Of a stretch of DNA of 64,000 bases, positions 52,735 through 61,705 are shown piece after piece. The number at the start of each line of letters is the position of its first letter. Within the stretch, counting starts at the first letter, position 1. The translations under genes and the position numbers were made by a program. Under the pieces are notes generated by a model, which had not been told where the DNA came from, did no database searches, and worked only from the letters and a program-made list of their open reading frames with translations. Source of the stretch: Streptomyces sp. LX-29 (GTDB lineage Bacteria > Actinomycetota > Actinomycetes > Streptomycetales > Streptomycetaceae); contig NZ_CP089746.1 of the NCBI RefSeq assembly GCF_029541745.1, positions 4,907,559 through 4,971,558 on the forward strand, read 5' to 3'.

Positions 52735-53011
52735 GGGAACTGCCTTCCGAATACAAGACGTTGTGTCCGGAGGCTATGACCTGCCCGGAGCGCGAGGCAA
52801 GATCCATGACCGTCGGGCCCCGAAGGGCAAGGTGGCAGGTGTACAAGGGAACTGACGGTGCGCCACCTCGGATTCCCGGGGAAGCGGCGTGTTCATCCCG
52901 CCGCGACGGCGAGACGTCCGACGGTGCCTCTCGGCGGTGCCGAGCGACCGTGACCCACGACCCGTGCGACACGAGCGCACCCGCGTGCCGGGGCCCGGGC
53001 GACTCCGTACG
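52735..53011. other. Intergenic, promoter region of the dehydrogenase
   Basis: About 280 bp with no supported gene; a local drop in GC around 52745-52770 (aatacaagacgttgtgtccgg) is the likely promoter of the dehydrogenase on the minus strand. Confidence 0.4.
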
Positions 53012-54580
53012 TCAGCCCTGGCCGCGCCCGCGGCGGAACGCGCTCCAGATCACCACGCCGCCCAGCGCGGCGACCACGCCGCCCACCACCGCCGCCACGT
53101 GCATCGCGTGCACGAAGCTCGCGTCGGCGAAGCCGGACAGATTCGGCAGGCCGAGGCGGTCGGCGAGGAGCCGGGTGGACTCGGCGGACTCACGGGCCGT
53201 GTCGGCGTAGCGGGCGGGGACGGCGTCGAGCTTCGGCGTGATCCGGTCGCGGTAGACGCCGGTGAGCACCGAGCCGAGGACGGCGACGCCGAGGACGCCG
53301 CCGATCTGGCGCATGGAGTTGTTGACGGCGGAGCCGGCGCCGGTGCGGTCGGCGGGGAGCACGGCCATGATCGCCTCGGTGGTGGGGGCGACGGCGGCGC
53401 CCATGCCCAGGCCCTGGAGGACCAGGAACACCCAGAAGAGCCCGAGCCCGCTGTGCTGGTCGAGGAAGACGTACGAGCCGAAGCCGACGGCGGCGGTGAG
53501 CATGGCGGTCGCCACCACCGGGCCCACTCCCCACCGTTTGGCCAGCGGGGCCGACAGCGGCGCGCCGAGCAGCACCCCGGCGGCGACCGGAGCCAGGGTC
53601 AGCCCACAGGTCAGCGGGGACTGGCCGTGCACACCCTGGAGGTAGAAGCTGGTGTAGTACATGGAGCCGTTGAGGCCGAAGAAGACCAGCATCACGGCGA
53701 CGCTGGCGCCGGTGAAGCGGGCGTTGCGGAAGAGCCGCACATCGAAGCTGGGGTTGTCGACACGGAGCTCGACGACGACGAACAGGCCGACCAGGACCAG
53801 CCCGCCGGCGAGTGAGCCCAGGATGGCGGGGTCGCTCCAGTCGTTGCGATGGCCGCCCTCGATGATGCCCCAGACGATGGCGAACAGCCCGGCCGTGGAG
53901 AGTGCGACGCCCAGCGGGTCGAACTTCTGCCGCACCTTGGTGGCCGCGCCCGGCAGGTAGACGAACGAGCCGACCAGGCAGAGCACGACGATCGGCACGT
54001 TGATGAGGAAGACCGATCCCCACCAGAAGTGGTCCAGCAGCGCCCCGCCGAGCATGGGGCCGGCGGCGATGGCCAGCCCGCTGGATCCGGACCAGATGGC
54101 GATGGCGGTGGCGCGGTGCCGCTGGTCGAAGACGCGGGCGATGAGGGCGAGGGTGGCCGGCATGATCAGCGCGCTGCCGACGCCCATGGCGCCCCGGGCC
54201 ACGATCAGTTCGGTGGCGGAGCCGGCGTACGCGGCCCAGCCGGAGGCCGCGCCGAACACCAGCATGCCGGTGAGCAGCAGGTTGCGGTGCCCGTAGCGGT
54301 CGGCGAGCACGCCACCGGTGAACAGCAGCACCGCGAAGACGAGGGTGTAGGAACTGATGCTCCACTGGAGCTGGTTGGGGCTGGCGCCGAGTCCGTCGCG
54401 GGGGTCGGCCAGTGTCTTGAGCGCGACGTTGAGAACGGTGTTGTCCAGCCAGACGGCCAGCTGGGCGAGGACGAGCACGCAGAGGGCGAGCCATTGCCGC
54501 CCGGTGGGCGGCCCGGCGGAATCGGGCGACGTGCCGGAGGGGCTGGGCGCGGAGTTGGGCGCGGTGTTCGGTGCGGCCAT
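53012..54580 (-). CDS. MFS exporter, DHA2 family (EmrB/QacA type, 14 helices)
   Basis: 522 residues, about 14 helices. Motif D1-like LDNTVLNVALKTL follows helix 1, and GGVLADRYGHRN is motif A. The WSISSYTLVFAVLLF region and the later PMLGGALLDHFWW stretch (motif C area, GSSGLAIAAGPMLGG) mark an antiporter-type drug exporter. Such genes are typical of antibiotic clusters as self-resistance exporters. It is divergent from LuxR regulator C across 420 bp that includes two GTTATCAA direct repeats. Confidence 0.9.
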   Translation of the reverse strand: MAAPNTAPNSAPSPSGTSPDSAGPPTGRQWLALCVLVLAQLAVWLDNTVLNVALKTLADPRDGLGASPNQLQWSISSYTLVFAVLLFTGGVLADRYGHRNLLLTGMLVFGAASGWAAYAGSATELIVARGAMGVGSALIMPATLALIARVFDQRHRATAIAIWSGSSGLAIAAGPMLGGALLDHFWWGSVFLINVPIVVLCLVGSFVYLPGAATKVRQKFDPLGVALSTAGLFAIVWGIIEGGHRNDWSDPAILGSLAGGLVLVGLFVVVELRVDNPSFDVRLFRNARFTGASVAVMLVFFGLNGSMYYTSFYLQGVHGQSPLTCGLTLAPVAAGVLLGAPLSAPLAKRWGVGPVVATAMLTAAVGFGSYVFLDQHSGLGLFWVFLVLQGLGMGAAVAPTTEAIMAVLPADRTGAGSAVNNSMRQIGGVLGVAVLGSVLTGVYRDRITPKLDAVPARYADTARESAESTRLLADRLGLPNLSGFADASFVHAMHVAAVVGGVVAALGGVVIWSAFRRGRGQG

Positions 54581-55000
54581 GTGTGCGGCGCCTTTCGGGA
54601 CCGCGTGGGATACGGGTCCTGGTCGTGCGGCAAGTGGCAGGTCCGGCTTGACGGCAAGTTATCAATCGGTCGGTGTGGGGCGCAGCGTTATCAAGTCGCG
54701 GCTGCTTTCCGCTCGTTGACGGCAGACTGCCACTCGGGGCGGCGCGCCGCCGAGTGAGACTTCGCGCCACTTTGCGGAATGGGGTCTTCCCGCACGTCAG
54801 AGTGGGTAACGAGAGAAGCCGCCTCGGCGGGTTGGCGGGATTTGTCGCCCGATGTCCTCATGTCCATGCTTGCCGCATGGCTGCCTGAAGGGGGCGATTG
54901 GTATTGATCTTTCTTGCCGTGTCGCGCGCCGCCTGGCTACTGTGAAGCTGTGTGAGCACCGATCTCGGCGCCCGCGCGCCAAAGGTAACGGGGGTGCCCT
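54581..55000. other. Divergent control region of the DHA2 exporter and LuxR regulator C
   Basis: No gene. GTTATCAA occurs at 54658-54665 and again at 54687-54694, same orientation, 29 bp apart, near the exporter start; they could be regulator sites. A candidate promoter for the LuxR gene is at 54914-54943. Confidence 0.5.
54914..54943 (+). promoter_or_regulatory. Candidate promoter of LuxR regulator C
   Basis: TTGCCG (54914-54919), 18 bp spacer, TACTGT (54938-54943). The -10 hexamer is the same as that proposed for regulator A. Confidence 0.45.
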
Positions 55001-55861
55001 TTGAGCCATTTCGGAATTCAACAAAACCGCCGAGCGCCTTTTGGTGGAGAAGTGGGCGCTGGGGACCGAGTGGACCGAGTGGATACTGAGTCGGGCACGG
55101 GTGAGGACGCGGACGGCGGTGGCCTGGAAGCGGCCCTGGGGGAGGCGCTTCGGCTGTTGGAGTCCGCGGTGCACCACCACCGGCGCTCCACGCTCGCCTA
55201 TCTGACCTCCGAACTGCCCGTCGGCGGCGAGGAAGTGGCCGGCTGGGTGGCCCGGCTGGTGCTGCGCGCCGAGCGCGAGGTGGTCTGGGCGCTGCCACGG
55301 ATGGCGGACGAGGCGCACGCCAAGCTGATCGCGCAGACCCTGTCCCAGCTGGCCGGCAAGGGCGTGCGGTCCCGGCTGCTGTGTCCGCCGGAGGTGATCC
55401 GCGGCCCGCTGTGGACGCGTTCGGTCGGCGCCTTAGGCGGCGCCGTGGAGGTCCGCACCTCCGCGGCGGTCCGCCAGGAGCTGGTGGTGGTCGACGGCGC
55501 CGCGGTGATCGCCCCCGATGCCGCCTCCGGTGAACGCGGCGGATCCCGCGCCTCGATGATCCAGAACTCCACCGTCGCCGACATGGTCCACCGGCTGCTC
55601 GCCGACATGTGGGACACCGCCCGCAAGCCGATGCGCCCGCTGTCCTTCGAGGGCGGCGCCCGCGGCCGCGTGCTGCACGAGGTGCTGACCCTCATGGGCG
55701 AGGGCTACAAGGACGACGCGGCCGCCCGCAAGCTCGGGCTCTCCGTCCGCACCTACCGTCGCTACGTCGCCGACATCATGCGCGACCTCCGGGTCGAGTC
55801 CCGGTTCCAGGCCGGAGTGCGCGCCGTGCGCGCGGGCCTCATGGACCGTGAATCCCCGTGA
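55001..55861 (+). CDS. LuxR-type HTH regulator C, beside the ACP-ketosynthase operon
   Basis: 286 residues, same plan as regulators A and B: N-terminal TrmB-like region with HHHRRSTLAYLTSEL, a central VVVDGAAVIAP strand pair, and a C-terminal LuxR HTH with LGLSVRTYRRYVADIMRDL and SRFQAGVRAVRAGLM. It lies 178 bp upstream of the ACP gene in the same direction, so it is the best candidate for the operon's activator. Start is TTG 55001 behind GGGGGTG; GTG codons a little downstream (near 55052-55070) are alternatives. Confidence 0.8.
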   Translation: MSHFGIQQNRRAPFGGEVGAGDRVDRVDTESGTGEDADGGGLEAALGEALRLLESAVHHHRRSTLAYLTSELPVGGEEVAGWVARLVLRAEREVVWALPRMADEAHAKLIAQTLSQLAGKGVRSRLLCPPEVIRGPLWTRSVGALGGAVEVRTSAAVRQELVVVDGAAVIAPDAASGERGGSRASMIQNSTVADMVHRLLADMWDTARKPMRPLSFEGGARGRVLHEVLTLMGEGYKDDAAARKLGLSVRTYRRYVADIMRDLRVESRFQAGVRAVRAGLMDRESP

Positions 55862-55961
55862 CCGAAGGGCGCCGAAGCCGCCCGGCGAACAGCGAGAGTG
55901 CAGTTATGTGACATCTCGCAACGGCACTTCGCGGCCCGGTGACAGGTAGTGGACCGTGGCC

Positions 55962-55991
55962 TTGTGTCCCCGTTCTACGGGCCCCTAGCGT
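55962..55991 (+). promoter_or_regulatory. Candidate promoter of the ACP-ketosynthase operon
   Basis: TTGTGT (55962-55967), 18 bp spacer, TAGCGT (55986-55991), 48 bp upstream of the ACP start. Confidence 0.5.
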
Positions 55992-56039
55992 CAAGGGCGT
56001 TCAAGCGAAGCCCATGACGCAAATGGAGGTGTGCGGTAT

Positions 56040-56291
56040 ATGACCGCCCTTGCCGCAGAACGTCAGGAAACCATCAAGGAGCTCGTTTGCGACATCCTTG
56101 AGATCGAGCCGGACGAGGTCACGGAAACCAGCCTCTTCAAGGAGGACCACGACGCCGACTCGCTGCGCGCGATCGAGATCCTGGCCGCCCTGGAGAAGGA
56201 GTTCGGCGTCGTCATCGACCAGTCCGAGCTGGGCCGCATGGTGCACCTGAGCGGCGTCTACCAGGTCGTTTCCGAAGCGGCGGGCTGGTAG
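56040..56291 (+). CDS. Acyl carrier protein
   Basis: 83 residues. The phosphopantetheine serine is in DADSLRAIEIL, a good match to the DSL motif at the start of helix 2. Helical ACP pattern throughout (VCDILEIEPDEVTE, ALEKEFGVVID). It is the only ACP seen, followed by five ketosynthase-family genes, so it should carry the growing chain for all of them unless more ACPs lie beyond the window. ATG 56040 has GGAGG ten bases upstream; the GTG at 56031 is too near. Confidence 0.92.
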   Translation: MTALAAERQETIKELVCDILEIEPDEVTETSLFKEDHDADSLRAIEILAALEKEFGVVIDQSELGRMVHLSGVYQVVSEAAGW

Positions 56292-56330
56292 TCCGCTTCC
56301 GGAGCGGGCTGCGGAGGAGGCAGTTCCACG

Positions 56331-57578
56331 ATGCATGAAGAGCCGGCCCGCAGGGTCGTCATCACGGGCCTCGGTGCGGTGTCCAGCATCGGTATCGGCG
56401 CCGCGGAGTTTCTTTCCGGACTGCGCGCCGGAAAGAGCGCGGCAAAGCCGGTCACCGCATTCGACACCACCGGGTTCGACCACGCGATAGCGTGCGAGAT
56501 CCTGGATTTCGACCCCGAGCCGTGGATTAGGAATCTGGATATAGAGACCCTCGGCCGGGCGAGCCAGTTCTCGGTGACCGCGGCCCGTATGGCCGTCGCC
56601 GACGCCGGCCTTTCCGAGGAACGGCTGCGGGATTCCCCGTGCCTGGTCTCCATCGGCACCACCGACGGTGAATCGCGCGACCTGGACCACCTGGTCGAGC
56701 AGGAGGTGCGGCAGGGCCCGGAGCACATGGACGCCACCGTCGCCCGCCGGGTTCCCGCGGGCAGGCTGTCGGCGGCCATCGCGCAGGAGTTCGCGCTGCG
56801 CCGGGTGGAGGCGGTCACCCTGCCCACCGCCTGCGCGGCGGGCAACTACGCCATCGGCTACGGCTTCGACGCCATCCGCAGCGGAGACGTCGAGTTCGCC
56901 CTCTGCGGCGGCGCCGACGCGCTGTGCCGCAAGACCTTCACCGGCTTCTACCGCCTGGGCACCATCGCCCCCGAGCGCTGCCAGCCCTTCGACATCGACC
57001 GCAAGGGCATCCTCACCGGCGAGGGCGCGGGCGTGCTGCTGATGGAGTCGCTGGAGTCCGCCGTGGCGCGCGGCGCGCGGATCTACGCCGAGGTCCTCGG
57101 CTACGGACTCAACTGCGACGCCCACCACCCCGTCGCCCCCAACCAGGACAGCGTGGCCCGCTGCATGCGGCTCGCCCTGGACAACGCGGGCGTCAAGCCG
57201 GAGGAGGTCGACTTCATCTCCGCGCACGGCACCGGCACCAAGGCCAACGACGTCACCGAGGCCAGCGCCATCCGCCAGGTCTTCGGCGACCAGGCCCCGC
57301 CGCGCACCGTCTCCATCAAGTCGATGCTCGGCCACAGCATGGGGGCCGCCAGCGCGCTGGCCGCCATCGGCTGCGCGCTCGCCCTCACCGAGGGGTTCAT
57401 CCCGCCGACCATCAACCACGTCCAGACCGACCCCGAGTGCGGGCTGGACTGCGTGCCCAACCGGGCGATCGAGGCGGACCTGAAGGTCGTGCAGAACAAC
57501 GGCCTGGCCTTCGGCGGCAACAACGCCGTCGTGATCTTCGGCAGCTGGGACCGGCAGCGGGAAGGTGCGTCCTCATGA
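56331..57578 (+). CDS. Beta-ketoacyl synthase (KS1), catalytically intact
   Basis: 415 residues of the FabF/KS-alpha type. Active Cys in LPTACAAGNYAIG, His in SAHGTGTKAND, Lys and second His in IKSMLGHSMGAAS, and C-terminal FGGNNAVVIF are all present. It performs decarboxylative Claisen condensation on ACP-bound chains. AGGAGG precedes the ATG; the next gene starts inside its stop (ATGA). The intact triad rules out a chain-length-factor role. Confidence 0.92.
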   Translation: MHEEPARRVVITGLGAVSSIGIGAAEFLSGLRAGKSAAKPVTAFDTTGFDHAIACEILDFDPEPWIRNLDIETLGRASQFSVTAARMAVADAGLSEERLRDSPCLVSIGTTDGESRDLDHLVEQEVRQGPEHMDATVARRVPAGRLSAAIAQEFALRRVEAVTLPTACAAGNYAIGYGFDAIRSGDVEFALCGGADALCRKTFTGFYRLGTIAPERCQPFDIDRKGILTGEGAGVLLMESLESAVARGARIYAEVLGYGLNCDAHHPVAPNQDSVARCMRLALDNAGVKPEEVDFISAHGTGTKANDVTEASAIRQVFGDQAPPRTVSIKSMLGHSMGAASALAAIGCALALTEGFIPPTINHVQTDPECGLDCVPNRAIEADLKVVQNNGLAFGGNNAVVIFGSWDRQREGASS

Positions 57579-58720
57579 GCCAGTTGGTGACCGGCGCCGG
57601 TGCCGTGGTGAGCGTGGGCGACGGCGTCGAGGAGATCTTCGCCGCCCTCTGCTCCGGCACCAGCGGCCTCGCCCCGCTGCGCGGCTTCGACCGCAGCCGC
57701 TACCGGGCCCAGAACGCGTACGAGATCGACGACCGACCCGCCGGCGACGCCCCGGACGTCCCCGGCCGCGCCACCGACTGGCTGCTGCGTGCCGTCGGCC
57801 AGGCCGCGGCCCAGGCCGGGCTCGGCGAGGACCTCGGCGGGGTGCCGGTGCTCGTCGGCACCGGGCTGCGCGAGCTGCGCTCGGCCGAGCTCGGCTACCG
57901 CGACGGCGCCGCCTACGAGCAGGACCGGCTGCACTTCGGCACCGCGCTCCGCGAGCGCTTCGGCGCCGACCGCACCTACACCTTCGCCGGCGCCTGCTCC
58001 GCCTCGCTCTACGCGCTGGCCATGGGCAGCGACATGATCGCCGGCGGCGCCGCGGACACCGTGATCGTGGCGGGCGTGGACACCCTCACCGAGTCCATGT
58101 ACGGGCTGCTGGACCGGGTCCACATGGACCCGCCCGAGCGCGTCCAGCCCTTCGACCGGGACCGGCGCGGGGTGCTGATGGGCGACGGGGCCGCAGCGGT
58201 GGTGCTGCGCCGCGACACCCCCGAGGAGCGGTCCGGCGCCCTGGGTCGGCTGCGCGCGGTCAGCATGAACTGCGACGCGTACCACGCCACCGCGCCCGAT
58301 CCGCAGGGCATCGCCGAGGCGGTGCGCGACGCGCAGTCGCGGGCCGGGGTCAAGCCGGACGACGTCGACCTGGTGCTGCTGCACGGCACCGGCACGCTGC
58401 TCAACGACGAGGCGGAGGCCGCGGCCATCGCCCAGGTCTACGGGGCCGACGTCGGCGGGCCGCTGATGACCGCCATCAAGTCCATGACCGGCCACACCGC
58501 CGGCAGCTCCGGTCTGGTCAGCCTCATCGTCGCGCTGCGCGCCCTGGCCTCGGGCCGGGTCCCGCCCACCGTCGGCCTGGAGCAGCCGGTCGACGAGGCG
58601 GCCGACTTCCGCTTCGCCCGGGAGCCCGTGACCGCCGCCGACCTGCGCGTCGCCCAGGTCGACGCGTTCGGCTTCGGCGGTGTCAACGCGGTGGCGATCG
58701 TGGAGAGGACGGACCGGTGA
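57575..58720 (+). CDS. Beta-ketoacyl synthase (KS2), catalytically intact
   Basis: 381 residues, shorter than KS1. Active Cys in FAGACSASLYALA, His in LHGTGTLLND, and IKSMTGHTAGSSG are present. Although it stands where a chain-length factor (KS-beta) would stand in an aromatic polyketide cluster, it keeps the cysteine, so it should condense rather than only set chain length. Coupled to KS1 by a four-base overlap. A 118-bp gap separates it from the next gene, which is a cysteine-less relative. Confidence 0.9.
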   Translation: MSQLVTGAGAVVSVGDGVEEIFAALCSGTSGLAPLRGFDRSRYRAQNAYEIDDRPAGDAPDVPGRATDWLLRAVGQAAAQAGLGEDLGGVPVLVGTGLRELRSAELGYRDGAAYEQDRLHFGTALRERFGADRTYTFAGACSASLYALAMGSDMIAGGAADTVIVAGVDTLTESMYGLLDRVHMDPPERVQPFDRDRRGVLMGDGAAAVVLRRDTPEERSGALGRLRAVSMNCDAYHATAPDPQGIAEAVRDAQSRAGVKPDDVDLVLLHGTGTLLNDEAEAAAIAQVYGADVGGPLMTAIKSMTGHTAGSSGLVSLIVALRALASGRVPPTVGLEQPVDEAADFRFAREPVTAADLRVAQVDAFGFGGVNAVAIVERTDR

Positions 58721-58838
58721 GCGGCGCCCCCGAGGGACGCGCCCGCGCGCGCCGAGGCCGGCCGGTCGCCGCCGGGCGCCCGGGGACGGTGAGCGCCCCG
58801 CCCCGCCGGACCGGCGCGCAAGCGGATGAGGAGATGGG

Positions 58839-59882
58839 ATGAGCACCGTACAGACCGTTGTGACGGGCGTCGGCCTGGCGTTGCCGGGCGGCCCCGCCGA
58901 CCCGGGCGCCCTGCTGCGCGCGGTGGTGGCGGCCGGGGAGACCCCCGGCGGACCGGCCGCGGAGCCGCTCGCGCCCGTCGACCCGGCCGCGCTGATCGGC
59001 CGCAAGGGGCTGCGCTACAAGGACCGGTCGACCCAACTGGCGCTGGCCGCCGCGGCGGCCGGGCTGCGCGACGCAGGCCTGATCCCCGCCGACGGCGAGC
59101 GGCTCACCGAGCCCGCCACCTCCGTCGGCGTGGTGGCCAGCTCCAACCTCGGCAACCTGGACACGGTGTGCCAGGTGGCCGACGAGATCGCCCGGGAGTC
59201 GGTGCGGCACATCAGCCCGATGGGGCTGCCGAACGCCTCCAGCAACGTGGTGGCCTCCACCATCGCCATCCGCTTCGGCCTGCGCGGGCCCAACGTCATG
59301 CTCTGCAACGGCGCCACCTCGGGCCTCGACGCGCTGCACTGGGCCGCGAACCTGGTCGCCGCGGGCCGGCTCCGGCGGGCGCTGGTGGTCGGCGTCGAGA
59401 CCCACAACGAGGTCGTGGAGAAGCTGCTCGGCCAGGGCCCCGAGGACCTCCTCGACGGCGCGGTGGCGCTGGTCCTGGAGAACGCCGCGGACGCCGAGGC
59501 CGCCCGCGCCCGCGGCGCCCGCCCGCTGGCGGCCCTCGGCGGCTACCACCGCGAGGCCGGCCTCGCGACGTGCCTCAAGGCCGTGCTGGCCGAGACCGAC
59601 ACCGCACCCGGCGTCTGGTTCACGCCCGAGCGGCACCCGGAGCCGGCGGCGGCACCCGACCCGGCGCTGGCCGGCGTCGCGCGCCACGACGTCTCCCGTC
59701 GCTACGGCCGCGCCTCCGGCGCCCACGGTGTGCTCCAGTGCGCCGCGGCGGTCGGCTGGCTCGGCGCGCAGGGTCCGGCCGCGCCCGGGTCCGCGCCCGC
59801 GGCGCTGCTCACCAGCGGCGACGACACCACGGACGGCGTGGCCGGACTGCTGGTCACGGCCCCGGCGGGGGAGTCGGCGTGA
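58839..59882 (+). CDS. Ketosynthase-like protein without the active-site Cys (KS-like 1)
   Basis: 347 residues with thiolase-fold features of ketosynthases (VVTGVGLALPGG opening, GVVASSNLGNLDT, LRGPNVMLCNGATSGLDAL with the next helix). At the nucleophile position, near residue 160, the motif reads Asn-Gly-Ala-Thr-Ser-Gly: alanine replaces Cys. The His-Gly-Thr-Gly-Thr and Lys/His motifs are missing and the C-terminal half is shortened. It cannot condense by itself; it may pair with KS2 as a structural partner, like a chain-length factor, or act as an acyltransferase-like protein. GAGGAG precedes the ATG. Confidence 0.82.
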   Translation: MSTVQTVVTGVGLALPGGPADPGALLRAVVAAGETPGGPAAEPLAPVDPAALIGRKGLRYKDRSTQLALAAAAAGLRDAGLIPADGERLTEPATSVGVVASSNLGNLDTVCQVADEIARESVRHISPMGLPNASSNVVASTIAIRFGLRGPNVMLCNGATSGLDALHWAANLVAAGRLRRALVVGVETHNEVVEKLLGQGPEDLLDGAVALVLENAADAEAARARGARPLAALGGYHREAGLATCLKAVLAETDTAPGVWFTPERHPEPAAAPDPALAGVARHDVSRRYGRASGAHGVLQCAAAVGWLGAQGPAAPGSAPAALLTSGDDTTDGVAGLLVTAPAGESA

Positions 59883-60706
59883 TCGTCGGCCCGACCCAGC
59901 CCGTGGAACTGCGGCGGATGCGCCCGGCGGCGGCCGGGCGCACCCCGCTGCGGGTGCTGATGCTGCACGGGCTGGCCAGCGGGGCCTCCGTGTGGGAGCC
60001 CTTCGCGGAGCGGGCGCCGGAGGAGTGCGAGCTGTGGGCCGCCGAACTGCCCTGGCGGGGCAGCGGAGTGCCCGGCTGGGCCGAGTGCCCGGCGGCCGAC
60101 TGGATCGAGCAGGCGGTGGCCGCCGTGCCCGGCGGGCCGCAGGTCGTGCTGGCCCACTCCTTCGGCGCCGGCGCGCTGCTCGCCTGGCTGGACCGGGCCC
60201 GGCCCGCGGCGGCGGCGCTGCGTGGGGTGGTGCTGGTCTCGCCGTTCTACCGGGCCGAGGCCGGCGACTTCAGCTGGGAGACCATCTCGTACTACCTCAA
60301 CGACTTCTACCGCATCCTCGACGACGGCCTCCGGGTCAGCTCGGCCGGCCGGGTGGGCCCCGAGGTGCGGCACGGGATGGCGCTCAAGGTGCAGGACCGC
60401 ATCGGGCCGTACGGCTGGGTGCGCTTCTTCGACACCTATCTGGGCACCCCGCGGCTGGGCACCGACCGCATGCGGATGCCGTTCCTGATCGTCGGCGGCG
60501 AGAAGGACTTCGCCGCCTTCCCGGCCGACTCCGAGGCGCTCGGCGCGGCGCTGCCGGCCGCCGAGGTGACCATCCTGCCCGGCGCCGGTCACTTCTCCAT
60601 GGTCGAGCAGGCCGACGAGTTCGCCGCGGCCGCCCATGACTTCCTTCACTCGGTCTCCGTCCGGCCGCGGCCCGGAGACCCCGGCACATCGATGGAGCAC
60701 ACCTGA
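59879..60706 (+). CDS. Alpha/beta hydrolase (possible thioesterase or cyclising hydrolase)
   Basis: 275 residues. LMLHGLASGASVWEPF is the oxyanion-hole segment, the nucleophile Ser is in LAHSFGAG, the Asp in GGEKDFAAF and the His in GAGHFSMVE. Within this operon it could release the chain or remove wrong acyl groups from the ACP (inference). GTG 59879 overlaps the KS-like stop by four bases; the next gene overlaps its own stop by one base, so translation is continuous. Confidence 0.85.
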   Translation: MIVGPTQPVELRRMRPAAAGRTPLRVLMLHGLASGASVWEPFAERAPEECELWAAELPWRGSGVPGWAECPAADWIEQAVAAVPGGPQVVLAHSFGAGALLAWLDRARPAAAALRGVVLVSPFYRAEAGDFSWETISYYLNDFYRILDDGLRVSSAGRVGPEVRHGMALKVQDRIGPYGWVRFFDTYLGTPRLGTDRMRMPFLIVGGEKDFAAFPADSEALGAALPAAEVTILPGAGHFSMVEQADEFAAAAHDFLHSVSVRPRPGDPGTSMEHT

Positions 60707-61689
60707 TGACGCTGACCAAGTCGCTGCTGAACGAGGCGACGACGGTGCGCCTGCGGCCCCGCTACGAGGGCTCCAACATCTGCACCTGGATCGGGTTCAA
60801 GCACGTCAACTACCTCGTCGAAGAGGCGGTCCTGGTGCACTTCGCGCAGTCCGGGCTGCCGGCCCGCGCGCTGTACGAGGAGCACGGCCTGGGCCTGGAC
60901 TTCACGACCATGGACACCCGCATCCTGCACGCCTTCCACCTGGACGACGAGGCCGAGGCCGAGGTGGTGCCGGTGGCCAAGGGCGGCGAGGAGGCGCTCA
61001 CCTTCAAGGTGACCATCCGGGTCGAGCGGAACGGCGAGACCCTCAAGGCGGTCACCTCGAACGTGCGGCTCGCGCTGCGCGTGGACCGTTACCTGGAGGC
61101 GGCGGCCGAGGTGCCGGCGGAGCTCGCCCCGTTCGCGGTGGACCGGCTGGGCGTCGAGCTGCCCCCGGTGGCCGACCCCGGCCCGGAGTTCACCGCGGCC
61201 GCCAACGCGGCGCTCGCGGGCGGCGGCGACGAGCGGGCCGTGCTGACGGCGCTGACCACCGGCCGCAACGCCTACGCCTGGAAGTGGAACATCCCCTACC
61301 CGTACTGCCACTTCACCGAGCGGCTCCAGCTCTCCGGCTATCTGCGGCTGATGGAGGAGGCCAAGGACCGGTTCGTCGCCGACCGCGGCATCTCCATCAA
61401 GACGCTGCTGGACGACCGTCGGTGGATCCCGGTCGTGCCGCGCTCCACGGTCCGCATCGTCGACGAGGCGCTGATGGAGGAGGACCTCTACACCGTCTAC
61501 ACCGTGGAGGAGGTCTTCAAGGACTTCACCTACACCTCCCGGATGGACAACTACGTGATCCGCGACGGCGCGCTCCACCTGGTCCAGTCCGGCCGGATCG
61601 TGCACGGGTACGCGGTGATCGACAACCGCCGCGACTGGCGGCTGGTCTCCTTCGACGACCGGGTGCTCGACGCGATCCGCGGTCAGTGA
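60706..61689 (+). CDS. Double hot-dog (4HBT-like) thioesterase-family protein
   Basis: 327 residues made of two hot-dog halves. The first (about 10-125) shows IGFKHVNYLVEEAVLVHF and the second (about 185-325) shows PYCHFTERLQLSGYLRLMEEAKDRF, both of which resemble the 4-hydroxybenzoyl-CoA thioesterase opening. A dehydratase role is less likely, since no FabZ/FabA His-Glu motif is clear. It may hydrolyse or transfer an acyl-ACP/CoA product. Start ATG 60706 in a TGATG overlap with the hydrolase. Confidence 0.72.
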   Translation: MTLTKSLLNEATTVRLRPRYEGSNICTWIGFKHVNYLVEEAVLVHFAQSGLPARALYEEHGLGLDFTTMDTRILHAFHLDDEAEAEVVPVAKGGEEALTFKVTIRVERNGETLKAVTSNVRLALRVDRYLEAAAEVPAELAPFAVDRLGVELPPVADPGPEFTAAANAALAGGGDERAVLTALTTGRNAYAWKWNIPYPYCHFTERLQLSGYLRLMEEAKDRFVADRGISIKTLLDDRRWIPVVPRSTVRIVDEALMEEDLYTVYTVEEVFKDFTYTSRMDNYVIRDGALHLVQSGRIVHGYAVIDNRRDWRLVSFDDRVLDAIRGQ

Positions 61690-61705
61690 GCGGGCGGGAG
61701 TCCCC

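Noticed and set aside
54858..55318. Minus-strand ORFs upstream of LuxR regulator C
   Set aside because: Arg/Pro/Ala-rich, no ribosome binding site, and opposite the real regulator gene and its promoter.
57575..58720. KS2 as a classical chain-length factor
   Set aside because: The nucleophilic Cys and both His motifs are intact; a CLF would lack the Cys.
58826..60706. Single long ORF covering KS-like 1 and the hydrolase in another frame
   Set aside because: Its first half is an Arg/Gly-rich shadow of KS-like 1; only the part after 59879 codes for the hydrolase.
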